Of a stretch of 28,200 nt of DNA, positions 15,701-22,906 are shown piece by piece (the stretch's first letter is position 1; every line of letters starts with the position of its first letter). Location: assembly GCA_019419725.1 (NCBI GenBank), contig DXZL01000005.1, positions 1 to 28,200 of the forward strand, written 5' to 3'. The notes below the pieces were generated by a model. It was not told the origin of the DNA, ran no database searches, and saw only the letters and a program-made list of their open reading frames with translations. The translations under genes were made by a program, and so were the position numbers. The stretch comes from Veillonella sp. Lineage in GTDB: Bacteria; Bacillota; Negativicutes; Veillonellales; Veillonellaceae.

Positions 15701-15965
15701 CCAATGTAGCCAATAAGCCCCAAGGGCGTTCTTTTTTAATTACTTCTGTTACGAATTCAAGACTAATCGGTTCTACATATACGCGGTCTGCAATATCTGT
15801 ATCGGTCATAATTGTAGCAGGATTGGAGTTAACCAATACTACTTTATAACCTTCTTCACGAAGGGAACGGCATGCTTGTGTACCAGCATAGTCAAACTCT
15901 GCAGCTTGGCCGATAATAATTGGACCAGAACCAATTACAAGTACTTTTTTTGCTTCTGTGGTCAT
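12765..15965 (-). CDS. carB: Carbamoyl phosphate synthase large subunit
   Basis: CarB makes carbamoyl phosphate from bicarbonate, ammonia (from CarA) and two ATP. The 1066 residues show the internal duplication: the first half begins [20 protein letters not shown] and the second, near residue 550, repeats [20 protein letters not shown]. Each half has an ATP-grasp domain ([14 protein letters not shown] in the first, [14 protein letters not shown] in the second) and the conserved [12 protein letters not shown] / [12 protein letters not shown] segments. The C-terminal 150 residues form the MGS-like allosteric domain ([13 protein letters not shown]). The carA stop is one base before the carB ATG. 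As one carA-carB pair inside the pyr operon, it supplies pyrimidine synthesis and perhaps arginine as well. Confidence 0.98.
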   Translation of the reverse strand: [1066 protein letters not shown]

Positions 15966-15966
15966 A

Positions 15967-17034
15967 TTATTTTCCCTTTCTCATTAAGTCTTCAAATTCG
16001 TCAAATAAATATAGATTATCAGTAGGTCCTGGGGATGCTTCTGGATGATATTGTACAGAGAAGATAGGCAATTCTTTATGGCGCATACCTTCTACAGTAC
16101 CATCATTTACACTGCGATGTGTAATTTCTACAAAATCTGGCAAGGAAGTATCATCTACTGCATAGCCATGATTTTGAGATGTAATATATACGCGGCCTGT
16201 ACGTAAATCTTGTACTGGATGGTTAGAGCCACGGTGACCAAATTTTAATTTAAATGTTGTACCACCATAGGCTTGAGCCAATACTTGATGGCCCATGCAA
16301 ATGCCGAAGATAGGCTTTTTACCGAATAATTTCTTTACTTCTTCTACAGCATAGCCAAGATCTTGAGGATCTCCAGGGCCGTTAGATAAGAATACACCAT
16401 CTGGATTTGCTGCCAATACATCTTCAGCCTTAGCATCTGCAGGGAATACTGTTAGACGACAACCAGCTGCTTCTAAAGAGCGAAGGATATTTTCCTTTAC
16501 ACCATAGTCCATTACAGCTACATGGAACTCTGCATTTTTATCGCCACGCATACCTTGCCATTTTGTAGTTACACGCATAACTTGATCTGTTGGCAAGTCT
16601 TGTTTAAATAATTTTTGAATATCTTCCATAGGATAATCAGAACGTACAAGTACGCCTTTCATTACGCCATGGTTACGAAGTACACGTGTAATAGCACGTG
16701 TATCTACATCATAAAGGCAAGGGATGCCGTGTAAACGAAGATACTCGCTAAATAAGCCTTCATTTTGCCAGTTAGATGGGAAATCACACAGTTCTCCTAC
16801 GATAAAGCCCTTACAATATGGTTTAGGGCCTTGAGTAATAGCATTCAATGTACCATAATTACCGATCAAAGGATATGTTAATGTAATAATTTGATCCGCA
16901 TAGGATGGATCAGTCAAGATTTCTTGATACCCTGTCATACCTGTGTTAAATACAACTTCGCCTACTGTTGGAGCGCCACCTAATAAGGAACCTTCAAACA
17001 CGGAACCATCTTCAAGAACTAACTTGCCTTTCAT
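15967..17034 (-). CDS. carA: Carbamoyl phosphate synthase small subunit
   Basis: CarA is the glutamine amidotransferase subunit that feeds ammonia to CarB. The 355 residues have the CarA-specific N-terminal domain (LVLEDGSVFEGSLLGG, GEVVFNTGMTGYQEILTDPS) and a class I glutaminase domain with SNGPGDPQ, the nucleophile in FGICMGHQVLAQAYGG, and the His-Glu pair in SVQYHPEASPGP. The nucleophile motif has Met where Leu is usual (GICMGHQ), a conservative change. The ATG overlaps the pyrC stop by one base (TAATG). Confidence 0.98.
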   Translation of the reverse strand: MKGKLVLEDGSVFEGSLLGGAPTVGEVVFNTGMTGYQEILTDPSYADQIITLTYPLIGNYGTLNAITQGPKPYCKGFIVGELCDFPSNWQNEGLFSEYLRLHGIPCLYDVDTRAITRVLRNHGVMKGVLVRSDYPMEDIQKLFKQDLPTDQVMRVTTKWQGMRGDKNAEFHVAVMDYGVKENILRSLEAAGCRLTVFPADAKAEDVLAANPDGVFLSNGPGDPQDLGYAVEEVKKLFGKKPIFGICMGHQVLAQAYGGTTFKLKFGHRGSNHPVQDLRTGRVYITSQNHGYAVDDTSLPDFVEITHRSVNDGTVEGMRHKELPIFSVQYHPEASPGPTDNLYLFDEFEDLMRKGK

Positions 17035-18320
17035 TATAAGACTACGCCCTCCTTCATAACTACTTTGCCATCAACTACTGTGAGTTTGGCCTTACCTGTA
17101 ACAGTCATACCATCAAATGGGCTGACTTTGCCTTTTGTATAGAATTTATTTCGATCTACTGTCCACTCTTCAGTTGTAGAGAATACAGTAATATCTGCTG
17201 GTTTACCAACTTCAAGAACACCTGCATCAAGACGCATTAATTCAGCTGGACGTGTACTCATATAGTACACAACTTGGTCAATGCTGAGTTTATCTGGACC
17301 ATACGCATTGGTAATAACCGCTGCCAAAGATGTTTCGAGACCACTGAAACCATTAGGAGCACAGCAGAACTCATGGTCTTTTTCTTCATACGCATGCGGT
17401 GCATGGTCTGTAATAATTGCATCGATTGTACCATCTTTCAAGCCTTCTAATAATGCTTGACGATGGTCTTCGGAGCGAATTGGAGGCGCCATTTTGAACG
17501 CTGGATTATATTCGCGTAAATATTCATCTGTGAAAGATAAATGTTGGCTTGTAACTTCACATGTTACATTAAGACCTTTTGCTTTTGCGCGACGAACCAT
17601 GTCCACTGTATTTTTACTACTTACGTGTGCAATATGAATGTGACCGCCTGTCATTTCAGATAACAAGATATCACGAGCAACCGCCAAATCTTCAGCGACT
17701 GCAGGACGTCCAATAACACCTAGTTCATAGGAAACGATACCTTCATGCATATGACCATTTTTAGTCAATGTAATATCTTCTGCATGGTCGATAACCATTT
17801 TATTAAACATGGAGGAGTATTCTAAGGCACGACGCATAAATGCAGCATTTTCTACATAGTGACCATCATCGGAGAAGGCTACTACACCAGCTTCTGCCAT
17901 ATCGCCCATTTCAGCAAGTTCCTTACCTTCAAGACCTTTGGATACAGCACCAATAAATTCTACTTTCACAACGCCAGTGAGTTCAGCCTGTTTTTGTAAA
18001 CCTCTTACAAGTGCAGCATTATCTACAACTGGGTTAGTGTTAGCCATAGTGACAACACGTGTGAAACCACCTGCAGCAGCCGCTTGTGTACCAGAGTGGA
18101 AATCTTCTTTAGCTTCTTGGCCTGGTTCACGCAAATGTGTATGAATATCGATAAGGCCAGGTGCTACGATAAGCCCTGTTGCATCATATACTTCAGCGCC
18201 GTCTGCACTTAAATTTTGACCGATGGCTGCAATTTTACCATCTTTTACGAGAATATCTGCTACTTCATTTTGTTTTTTTGCCGGATTAACTACCGTACCA
18301 TTTTTAATAAGCAAGCTCAC
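17034..18320 (-). CDS. pyrC: Dihydroorotase PyrC
   Basis: PyrC closes carbamoyl aspartate to dihydroorotate, using zinc. The 428 residues match the class I (Bacillus-type) enzyme. Metal-site and substrate motifs are LIDIHTHLREPGQ, VTMANTNPVVD, VIDHAED, HIAHVSSKNTV, CEVTSQHLSF and IDAIITDHAPHA. I chose the GTG at 18320 because the GGAGG sequence in the end of pyrB is 8 bases before it; a GTG three codons upstream (18329) would overlap that site. The start lies inside pyrB (17-base overlap), so the two are probably translationally coupled. Confidence 0.96.
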   Translation of the reverse strand: MSLLIKNGTVVNPAKKQNEVADILVKDGKIAAIGQNLSADGAEVYDATGLIVAPGLIDIHTHLREPGQEAKEDFHSGTQAAAAGGFTRVVTMANTNPVVDNAALVRGLQKQAELTGVVKVEFIGAVSKGLEGKELAEMGDMAEAGVVAFSDDGHYVENAAFMRRALEYSSMFNKMVIDHAEDITLTKNGHMHEGIVSYELGVIGRPAVAEDLAVARDILLSEMTGGHIHIAHVSSKNTVDMVRRAKAKGLNVTCEVTSQHLSFTDEYLREYNPAFKMAPPIRSEDHRQALLEGLKDGTIDAIITDHAPHAYEEKDHEFCCAPNGFSGLETSLAAVITNAYGPDKLSIDQVVYYMSTRPAELMRLDAGVLEVGKPADITVFSTTEEWTVDRNKFYTKGKVSPFDGMTVTGKAKLTVVDGKVVMKEGVVL

Positions 18321-19254
18321 TACCGTCACCTCCGATAATAGTTAAGTACAATACAGCCATACGTACAGCTACGCCATTACGTACCTGTTCTTGAATTACG
18401 GATTGATCAGAATATGCTACATCTGGTGCAATTTCAAGGCCCCGGTTCATAGGACCTGGATGCATTACCATTACATCATCTTTAGCCAATTTCAATACAT
18501 CATTGTTAATACCAAAGATACGTGCATATTCTCTATTTGTAGGATACAACGCAGAATGAATACGTTCTAATTGAATGCGAAGTACGTTAACTACATCTGC
18601 ATCAGCCACTGCTTCACGAATATCGTGGTGTACGGTAACACCTAATTTTTCGAGCTCTGGATATACCATAGTACGAGGACCAGCCAAATGTACTTTAGCA
18701 CCCATTTTTGTAAGGCCATAAATGTTAGATCTTGCTACACGGCTATGCATAATATCGCCTAAGATAACAACTTTTAAGCCTTCAATAGATTCTTTTTTCT
18801 CTAAAATGGAGTACATATCTAATAATGCTTGTGTTGGATGTTCATGGGCGCCGTCACCAGCATTGATAATAATAGGATCTACTGCTTTTGTGGCATATAA
18901 AGGAGCCCCTTCTGCACTATGACGCATTACGATAGCATCTGTGCCCATATAGGATAATGTTAGCAAAGTATCACGGAAGCTTTCACCTTTACCCATGGAA
19001 GAACCGCTAGGAGAAAGATTGATAACGTCAGCCCCTAAATATTTGCCGGCTAATTCAAAGGAACTACGGGTACGAGTACTTGGCTCCATAAAGAGGTTAA
19101 TAATAGATTTCCCCTTTAAAAGTGGAACCTTCTTATCATCAGAAAGAACGATTTTCTTCATTTTTTTTGCCACACTTAAAATCAATTTGATTTCTTCAGG
19201 TGACACATTTTGCAAACCTAATAAATGTTTGCCTTTTAGGCTAACTTGTCCCAT
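18304..19254 (-). CDS. pyrB: Aspartate carbamoyltransferase catalytic chain PyrB
   Basis: PyrB condenses carbamoyl phosphate with aspartate, the committed step of pyrimidine synthesis. The 316 residues contain the carbamoyl-phosphate-binding FMEPSTRTRSSFELAGKYLG, SGSSMGKGES, HPTQALLDMYSIL and the aspartate-side VMHPGPMNRGLEI. No pyrI regulatory chain is encoded next to it, so this is likely the unregulated trimeric type, with control at the level of transcription by the PyrR leader. AGGAGG 5 bases before the ATG (19260-19265) fixes the start. It is the first structural gene of the operon. Confidence 0.98.
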   Translation of the reverse strand: MGQVSLKGKHLLGLQNVSPEEIKLILSVAKKMKKIVLSDDKKVPLLKGKSIINLFMEPSTRTRSSFELAGKYLGADVINLSPSGSSMGKGESFRDTLLTLSYMGTDAIVMRHSAEGAPLYATKAVDPIIINAGDGAHEHPTQALLDMYSILEKKESIEGLKVVILGDIMHSRVARSNIYGLTKMGAKVHLAGPRTMVYPELEKLGVTVHHDIREAVADADVVNVLRIQLERIHSALYPTNREYARIFGINNDVLKLAKDDVMVMHPGPMNRGLEIAPDVAYSDQSVIQEQVRNGVAVRMAVLYLTIIGGDGSELAY

Positions 19255-19277
19255 GATTTCCTCCTAACTCACGTAAC

Positions 19278-19308
19278 AAAAAAGACCTTTTGCCCAGGGC
19301 AAAAGGTC
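19278..19308 (-). terminator. Attenuator terminator of the pyr operon leader
   Basis: On the minus strand GACCTTTTGCC pairs with GGCAAAAGGTC (hairpin 19284-19308, three-base loop), followed directly by six T (19278-19283). It lies 24 bases before pyrB and ends the transcript early when PyrR is bound to the leader. Confidence 0.92.
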
Positions 19309-19359
19309 AAATAGTTTGCACAAAGAAGCCCTTATGGGGCGCTTCAACTATATTCCTTT
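19302..19359 (-). promoter_or_regulatory. Antiterminator of the pyr leader
   Basis: In the leader RNA AAAGG (19355-19359) and ATAGT (19347-19351) can pair with ACTAT (19311-19315) and CCTTT (19302-19306). A GAAGC...GCTTC hairpin (19325-19345) closes the inside. CCTTT is also the 5' arm of the terminator, and AAAGG also closes the PyrR hairpin, so the three structures exclude each other in the way needed for attenuation. Confidence 0.75.
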
Positions 19360-19387
19360 CTCAGCCTCTCTGGACTAAATTAAAAGG
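19355..19387 (-). promoter_or_regulatory. PyrR-binding loop (anti-antiterminator)
   Basis: The RNA AGUCCAGAGAGGCU (19363-19376) matches the PyrR recognition consensus known from Bacillus pyr leaders. It is enclosed by CCTTT (19383-19387) and AAAGG (19355-19359), which form the lower stem. PyrR bound with UMP should stabilise this hairpin and so favour the terminator. The pyrR gene itself is not in the window. Confidence 0.93.
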
Positions 19388-19437
19388 TTTTGTACTATGC
19401 AATGGTCTCTCGTACCATGGATGCATTTTCTTTATTT

Positions 19438-19466
19438 ATTGTACTGAATCTCCTCTTGAAAGTCAA
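19438..19466 (-). promoter_or_regulatory. Promoter of the pyr operon
   Basis: TTGACT (19461-19466) and TACAAT (19438-19443) are separated by exactly 17 bases, a strong sigma-A-type promoter on the minus strand. Transcription would begin near 19431, giving a leader of about 175 bases before pyrB. Confidence 0.85.
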
Positions 19467-19493
19467 TGTGAAAGCAAAAGTTCATAAGTATTT

Positions 19494-19531
19494 TAAAAAG
19501 AGGACAAACCCTCAAAAGTGGCTTGTCCTCT
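19494..19531 (-). terminator. Terminator after the 1095-residue exported protein
   Basis: AGAGGACAA (19523-19531 read on minus) pairs with TTGTCCTCT (19499-19507), with an extra CC/GG pair inside, then a run of five T. It lies about 75 bases after the stop at 19607 and ends the rapZ-yvcK-whiA operon just before the pyr promoter. Confidence 0.85.
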
Positions 19532-19606
19532 CTATACTTCACCAATTGTTTCCTTATAATCAATCTATAATTAGATACAAATAATTTCCATTATTATAAG
19601 CTAATA

Positions 19607-22600
19607 TTAGTGCCCCATAGGATATAATTTTGGTGGATTTTGATCATCATTTTGTTGATCTTGCTGTGAACTATAAGAAGCTTGATCTTGTTGACCATCA
19701 GTCATTGGATTTTGCTGTGCATATTGTTGATTTTGTTGTGGTTGCCGTTGGTCACGACGACGTGTATTTTGAGATGCAGTCGGTCTAGGTTTAGTCAACT
19801 CATCAATAGATACAGCATTTGGAATAGTTACACTTGGTGTATCCTCATGTACATCATCAAGTTCACTGAAGGAAGGTCCTGTTTTAGCAGCTTGTGCTGC
19901 CTTACGTTCTGCCTCAATTTGTTGACGTGCAAGTTCTGCACGACGACGAGCATTTTCTTGTTGTTCTTTGACACGTTGAATCGCTTCAGCTCGCTCTTTT
20001 GCTTTACGTTCAACTTCGGCTTGTGCAAGAGCTTGCTGACGTGCTTCTTCCGCCTTACGTTCCGCTTCTAAGTGAGCTTGGTAACGTTCTTCAGCAATGC
20101 GTTTTGCCTCTGCTGCTTGGCGTTCAGCTTCTGCACGTTCTGCAGCCAATCTAGCTTGCTCTTCTTTACGTGCCTCAGCAGCTATACGAGCTTCTTCGGC
20201 TTTTCGCGCTTCTTCTGCTCGTCTAGCCTCTTCTATGCGGCGTGCTTCCTCGGCTCTACGAACCTCTTCTGCCCGTTTTGCTTCCGCTGCAATTCGAGCT
20301 TCTTCTGCCTTACGAAGTTCTTCTGCTCGTTTTGCTTCTGCTGCAATTCGAGCTTCCTCGGCTTTACGCAATTCTTCCTGCCGTTTTGCTTCAGCAGCAA
20401 CGCGAGCTTCTTCAGCTTTACGAGCCGCTTCAAGTCGTTCTTGCTCGGCCTTGCGTTGTGCCTCAAGTCTAGCTACTTCTAAGCGACGTGCTTCTTCTGC
20501 GCGGCGTGCTTCTTCTGCCTTACGCGCTTCTTCAGCTTTACGGGCCGCTTCAATTCTTGCCTCTTCAGCCTTACGCGCTTCTTCTGCACGTTTAGCCTCT
20601 GCTGCAACACGAGCTTCCTCTGCTTTACGGGCCGCTTCGATTCTTGCCTCCTCAGCCTTTCTCGCTTCTTCTGCACGACGTGCTTCTTCAGCTTTTCTTG
20701 CGGCTTCAATACGTTGTGCTTCTAAGGCTGCTTTTGCTTCTGCCGCTTTACGAGCATCTTCTTGACGTTTCGCTTCTAACGCAGCCTGTTCAACTGCACG
20801 TTGTGCTTCTAATGCCGCTTTCGCCTCTGCAGCTTTACGTGCTTCTTCTGCGCGGCGTGCTTCTAATGCTTCTTGTTCTGCTTTTCGCTGTGCTTCTAAA
20901 CGCGCTTTCGCTTCAGCTGCTAAGCGTTCTTCTTCAGCTTTTTTTGCCTCTAATGCTGCCTTTTCTGCCGCCCGTTGTGCTTCAAATCGAGCCTTGGCTT
21001 CTGCGGCTTGTCTAGCTTCTTCAGCTTTACGAGCCGCTTCAATACGAGCCGCTTCTATTCTACGTTCTTCTTCAAGACGTTTCGCTTCTGCCGCTACACG
21101 AGCTTCCTCTGCTTTACGGGCCGCTTCTAAACGATCCGCCTCAGCCTTTCTTGCAGCTTCAATACGCGCCATTTCTGCTTTACGTTCTTCTTCGGCCTTA
21201 CGTGCTTCAGCTACTTTTCGATCAAGCTCAGCTTTTCTTTCAGCTTCTAGTCGTTTAGCTTCTTCTGCTTGGCGCATTTCTTCAGCTTTTTTAGCTTCTA
21301 ATGCAGCTTTTTCTTTTGCAGCTTGTGCTTCTTGAGCCGCCTTCAATTCAGTAGCTTTGCGATCCGCCTCAGCTTTCTCTGCTAGTTTTCGCTCCACTTC
21401 AGCATGTTTTGCTTCTGCTGCTTTACGCGCCAATTCGGCCTTTTCTGCTGCGATACGAGCTTCTTCAGCCTTCTTACGCGCTAATGCTTCTTCTGCATCT
21501 TTTGCTTTTTTGAGTTGTGCCTCTTTTTTAGCATCTGCCGCAGCTTTATCACTCAATTTTTTTGTTTCTTCATGAGCGATATTCTCTGCCTGCTTACTAG
21601 GTGTCAATGTGGATTTTGTAGTATCTACAGTACCTTTATTGCTATCTTTACTACCTATAGGACCTACCGGAATTTGCGTAGTCCCTTGAGTTGGATGACC
21701 TAAACTATCTTTTACATCCTTAGGAACATTAACAGCAATAGTTTGATGTTTTTGTGGATTCGCAAGAGATTCAGGAATTAACAAGAACCGTATCGGCAAG
21801 TTAGATGCCCCTGCAGGCATAAAGTTTAATGTTAATAAATCACCTGCGTTATAGTTACCCATGATGCGACTATCTAAAATAGTTCCATCCCCAAGGGCAG
21901 AGATACCATCAGCACCGCCAATATGATAGGTTCGTGTATCTGTTTGACCTCGACGTGCGCCTTGTTGATGAAGTGCTTTTACCGTAAAGGAACCGGAATA
22001 TGGTCCACCAAGAGGGTTAAAATACAATCTAAATGGTTCATTACCTTTTGTAGGAATTTTTAAAGTATATGAAACACCATAGTTACCACGGTCACGAACA
22101 AATGCTTTATTTTGCATTTCGTCTACACCGTTGATAAACATATCTTCACGGTCATTACCGATTTCTACAAAAGCACCACCTAATGTAGTATCAAAAGGTG
22201 TAGCAACCTCCATATTACGCTTAGACCCAGTATAGGTACCGCGCAACTGAATTTCATCAATAGGTAAATTCTTAGCCCAATGAGATGCATCAACAGCATC
22301 CATCCCCATAGGTAGCATCATAACGCGGGCAAAGATTGGCTCCTCTGTTTTAATATCTACAATGCCTGTAAATAACGCATCTTGATATACCGGTGTATTT
22401 TCCAAATCAGTAAAGATTAATTGACGCCCTTGGGGAGGAATGCTTAGGGAGTATAATGGTCTCGCATTTGGACTTTCATCTAAAGGATGCTCTAAATCCT
22501 TGCGGGATAAATCGCGACCAGCAGCAAAATAATCTGGCGTTGCCACAGATTTTAACTGTCTCATTACATGAACAGTATTAGGATATGCCGTTTGATTTTC

Positions 22601-22894
22601 TAGTACGATAGCAATCTTATGGGGCTGATCCATTTCATTTACGTGATAAAAATAAATGCGGCCATTCCCATTAATAGTACCAGCACTAAGTGTACCGCCT
22701 ACTGGTCCTACATATTCAGGGCTATCCGATAATAGCAATGTATCCGTTTGAGACACCAAGCTTGGTGGCAACGGAGAAAACTGAAAATATCCAATTGATT
22801 GTAAATCTATATCACGAGCCTCTACATGGCCTGTAAGCGCAGCCATGGCGGCCATGGCCGCAGCTACACAATATTTTGATTTATAAGAAAACAT
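19607..22894 (-). CDS. Exported 1095-residue protein with a beta-rich domain, giant charged helix and Gln-rich tail
   Basis: I do not recognise a named family for the whole protein. Residues 1-26 are a signal peptide (CVAAAMAAMAALTGHVEA, cleavage likely after VEA). Residues about 27-375 form a beta-rich domain with LLLSDSPEYVGPVGG, RIYFYHVN, KIAIVLEN and GNYGVSYTLKIPTKG; similar secreted domains of unknown function occur, as I recall, in other Firmicutes. After a Ser/Thr/Pro-rich linker, residues about 430-1003 are almost only Ala, Glu, Lys, Arg and Gln (KAEEARIAAEAKR-type repeats), which should form one very long helix, as in TolA domain II. The last 90 residues are Pro/Gln/Asn-rich and probably disordered. 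It is not TolA proper: there is no N-terminal membrane anchor and no TolA domain III. AGAGG overlapping the whiA stop serves as the ribosome binding site, 9 bases before the ATG. An automatic label of TolA or cell-envelope protein would rest only on composition. Confidence 0.85.
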   Translation of the reverse strand: MFSYKSKYCVAAAMAAMAALTGHVEARDIDLQSIGYFQFSPLPPSLVSQTDTLLLSDSPEYVGPVGGTLSAGTINGNGRIYFYHVNEMDQPHKIAIVLENQTAYPNTVHVMRQLKSVATPDYFAAGRDLSRKDLEHPLDESPNARPLYSLSIPPQGRQLIFTDLENTPVYQDALFTGIVDIKTEEPIFARVMMLPMGMDAVDASHWAKNLPIDEIQLRGTYTGSKRNMEVATPFDTTLGGAFVEIGNDREDMFINGVDEMQNKAFVRDRGNYGVSYTLKIPTKGNEPFRLYFNPLGGPYSGSFTVKALHQQGARRGQTDTRTYHIGGADGISALGDGTILDSRIMGNYNAGDLLTLNFMPAGASNLPIRFLLIPESLANPQKHQTIAVNVPKDVKDSLGHPTQGTTQIPVGPIGSKDSNKGTVDTTKSTLTPSKQAENIAHEETKKLSDKAAADAKKEAQLKKAKDAEEALARKKAEEARIAAEKAELARKAAEAKHAEVERKLAEKAEADRKATELKAAQEAQAAKEKAALEAKKAEEMRQAEEAKRLEAERKAELDRKVAEARKAEEERKAEMARIEAARKAEADRLEAARKAEEARVAAEAKRLEEERRIEAARIEAARKAEEARQAAEAKARFEAQRAAEKAALEAKKAEEERLAAEAKARLEAQRKAEQEALEARRAEEARKAAEAKAALEAQRAVEQAALEAKRQEDARKAAEAKAALEAQRIEAARKAEEARRAEEARKAEEARIEAARKAEEARVAAEAKRAEEARKAEEARIEAARKAEEARKAEEARRAEEARRLEVARLEAQRKAEQERLEAARKAEEARVAAEAKRQEELRKAEEARIAAEAKRAEELRKAEEARIAAEAKRAEEVRRAEEARRIEEARRAEEARKAEEARIAAEARKEEQARLAAERAEAERQAAEAKRIAEERYQAHLEAERKAEEARQQALAQAEVERKAKERAEAIQRVKEQQENARRRAELARQQIEAERKAAQAAKTGPSFSELDDVHEDTPSVTIPNAVSIDELTKPRPTASQNTRRRDQRQPQQNQQYAQQNPMTDGQQDQASYSSQQDQQNDDQNPPKLYPMGH
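20274..20435 (-). repeat. Three tandem 54-bp repeats within the helical region
   Basis: Three units of 54 bases start at 20274, 20328 and 20382 (each beginning CGTTTTGCTTC on the plus strand) and code an 18-residue helical unit of the type KAEEARIAAEAKRAEELR. Codon choice differs slightly between copies, more so in the third. More degenerate copies of the same pattern run through 20100-21580. Confidence 0.85.
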
Positions 22895-22906
22895 ATATTA
22901 ATACCT

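Noticed and set aside
20274..20435. CRISPR-like regular repeats
   Set aside because: The units are directly adjacent with no spacers, stay in frame and code for protein.
20097..20765. Long plus-strand open frame of 222 residues rich in Ala, Ser and Arg, and a similar one at 20994-21335
   Set aside because: They are the antisense image of the KAEEARK-type repeats; the composition keeps stops out of this frame. No ribosome binding site and no normal protein composition.
19607..22894. Calling the large exported protein TolA
   Set aside because: Only the helical composition matches. It has a cleavable signal peptide instead of an anchor, a large N-terminal beta domain, no TolA domain III, and no tolQ, tolR, tolB or pal genes nearby.
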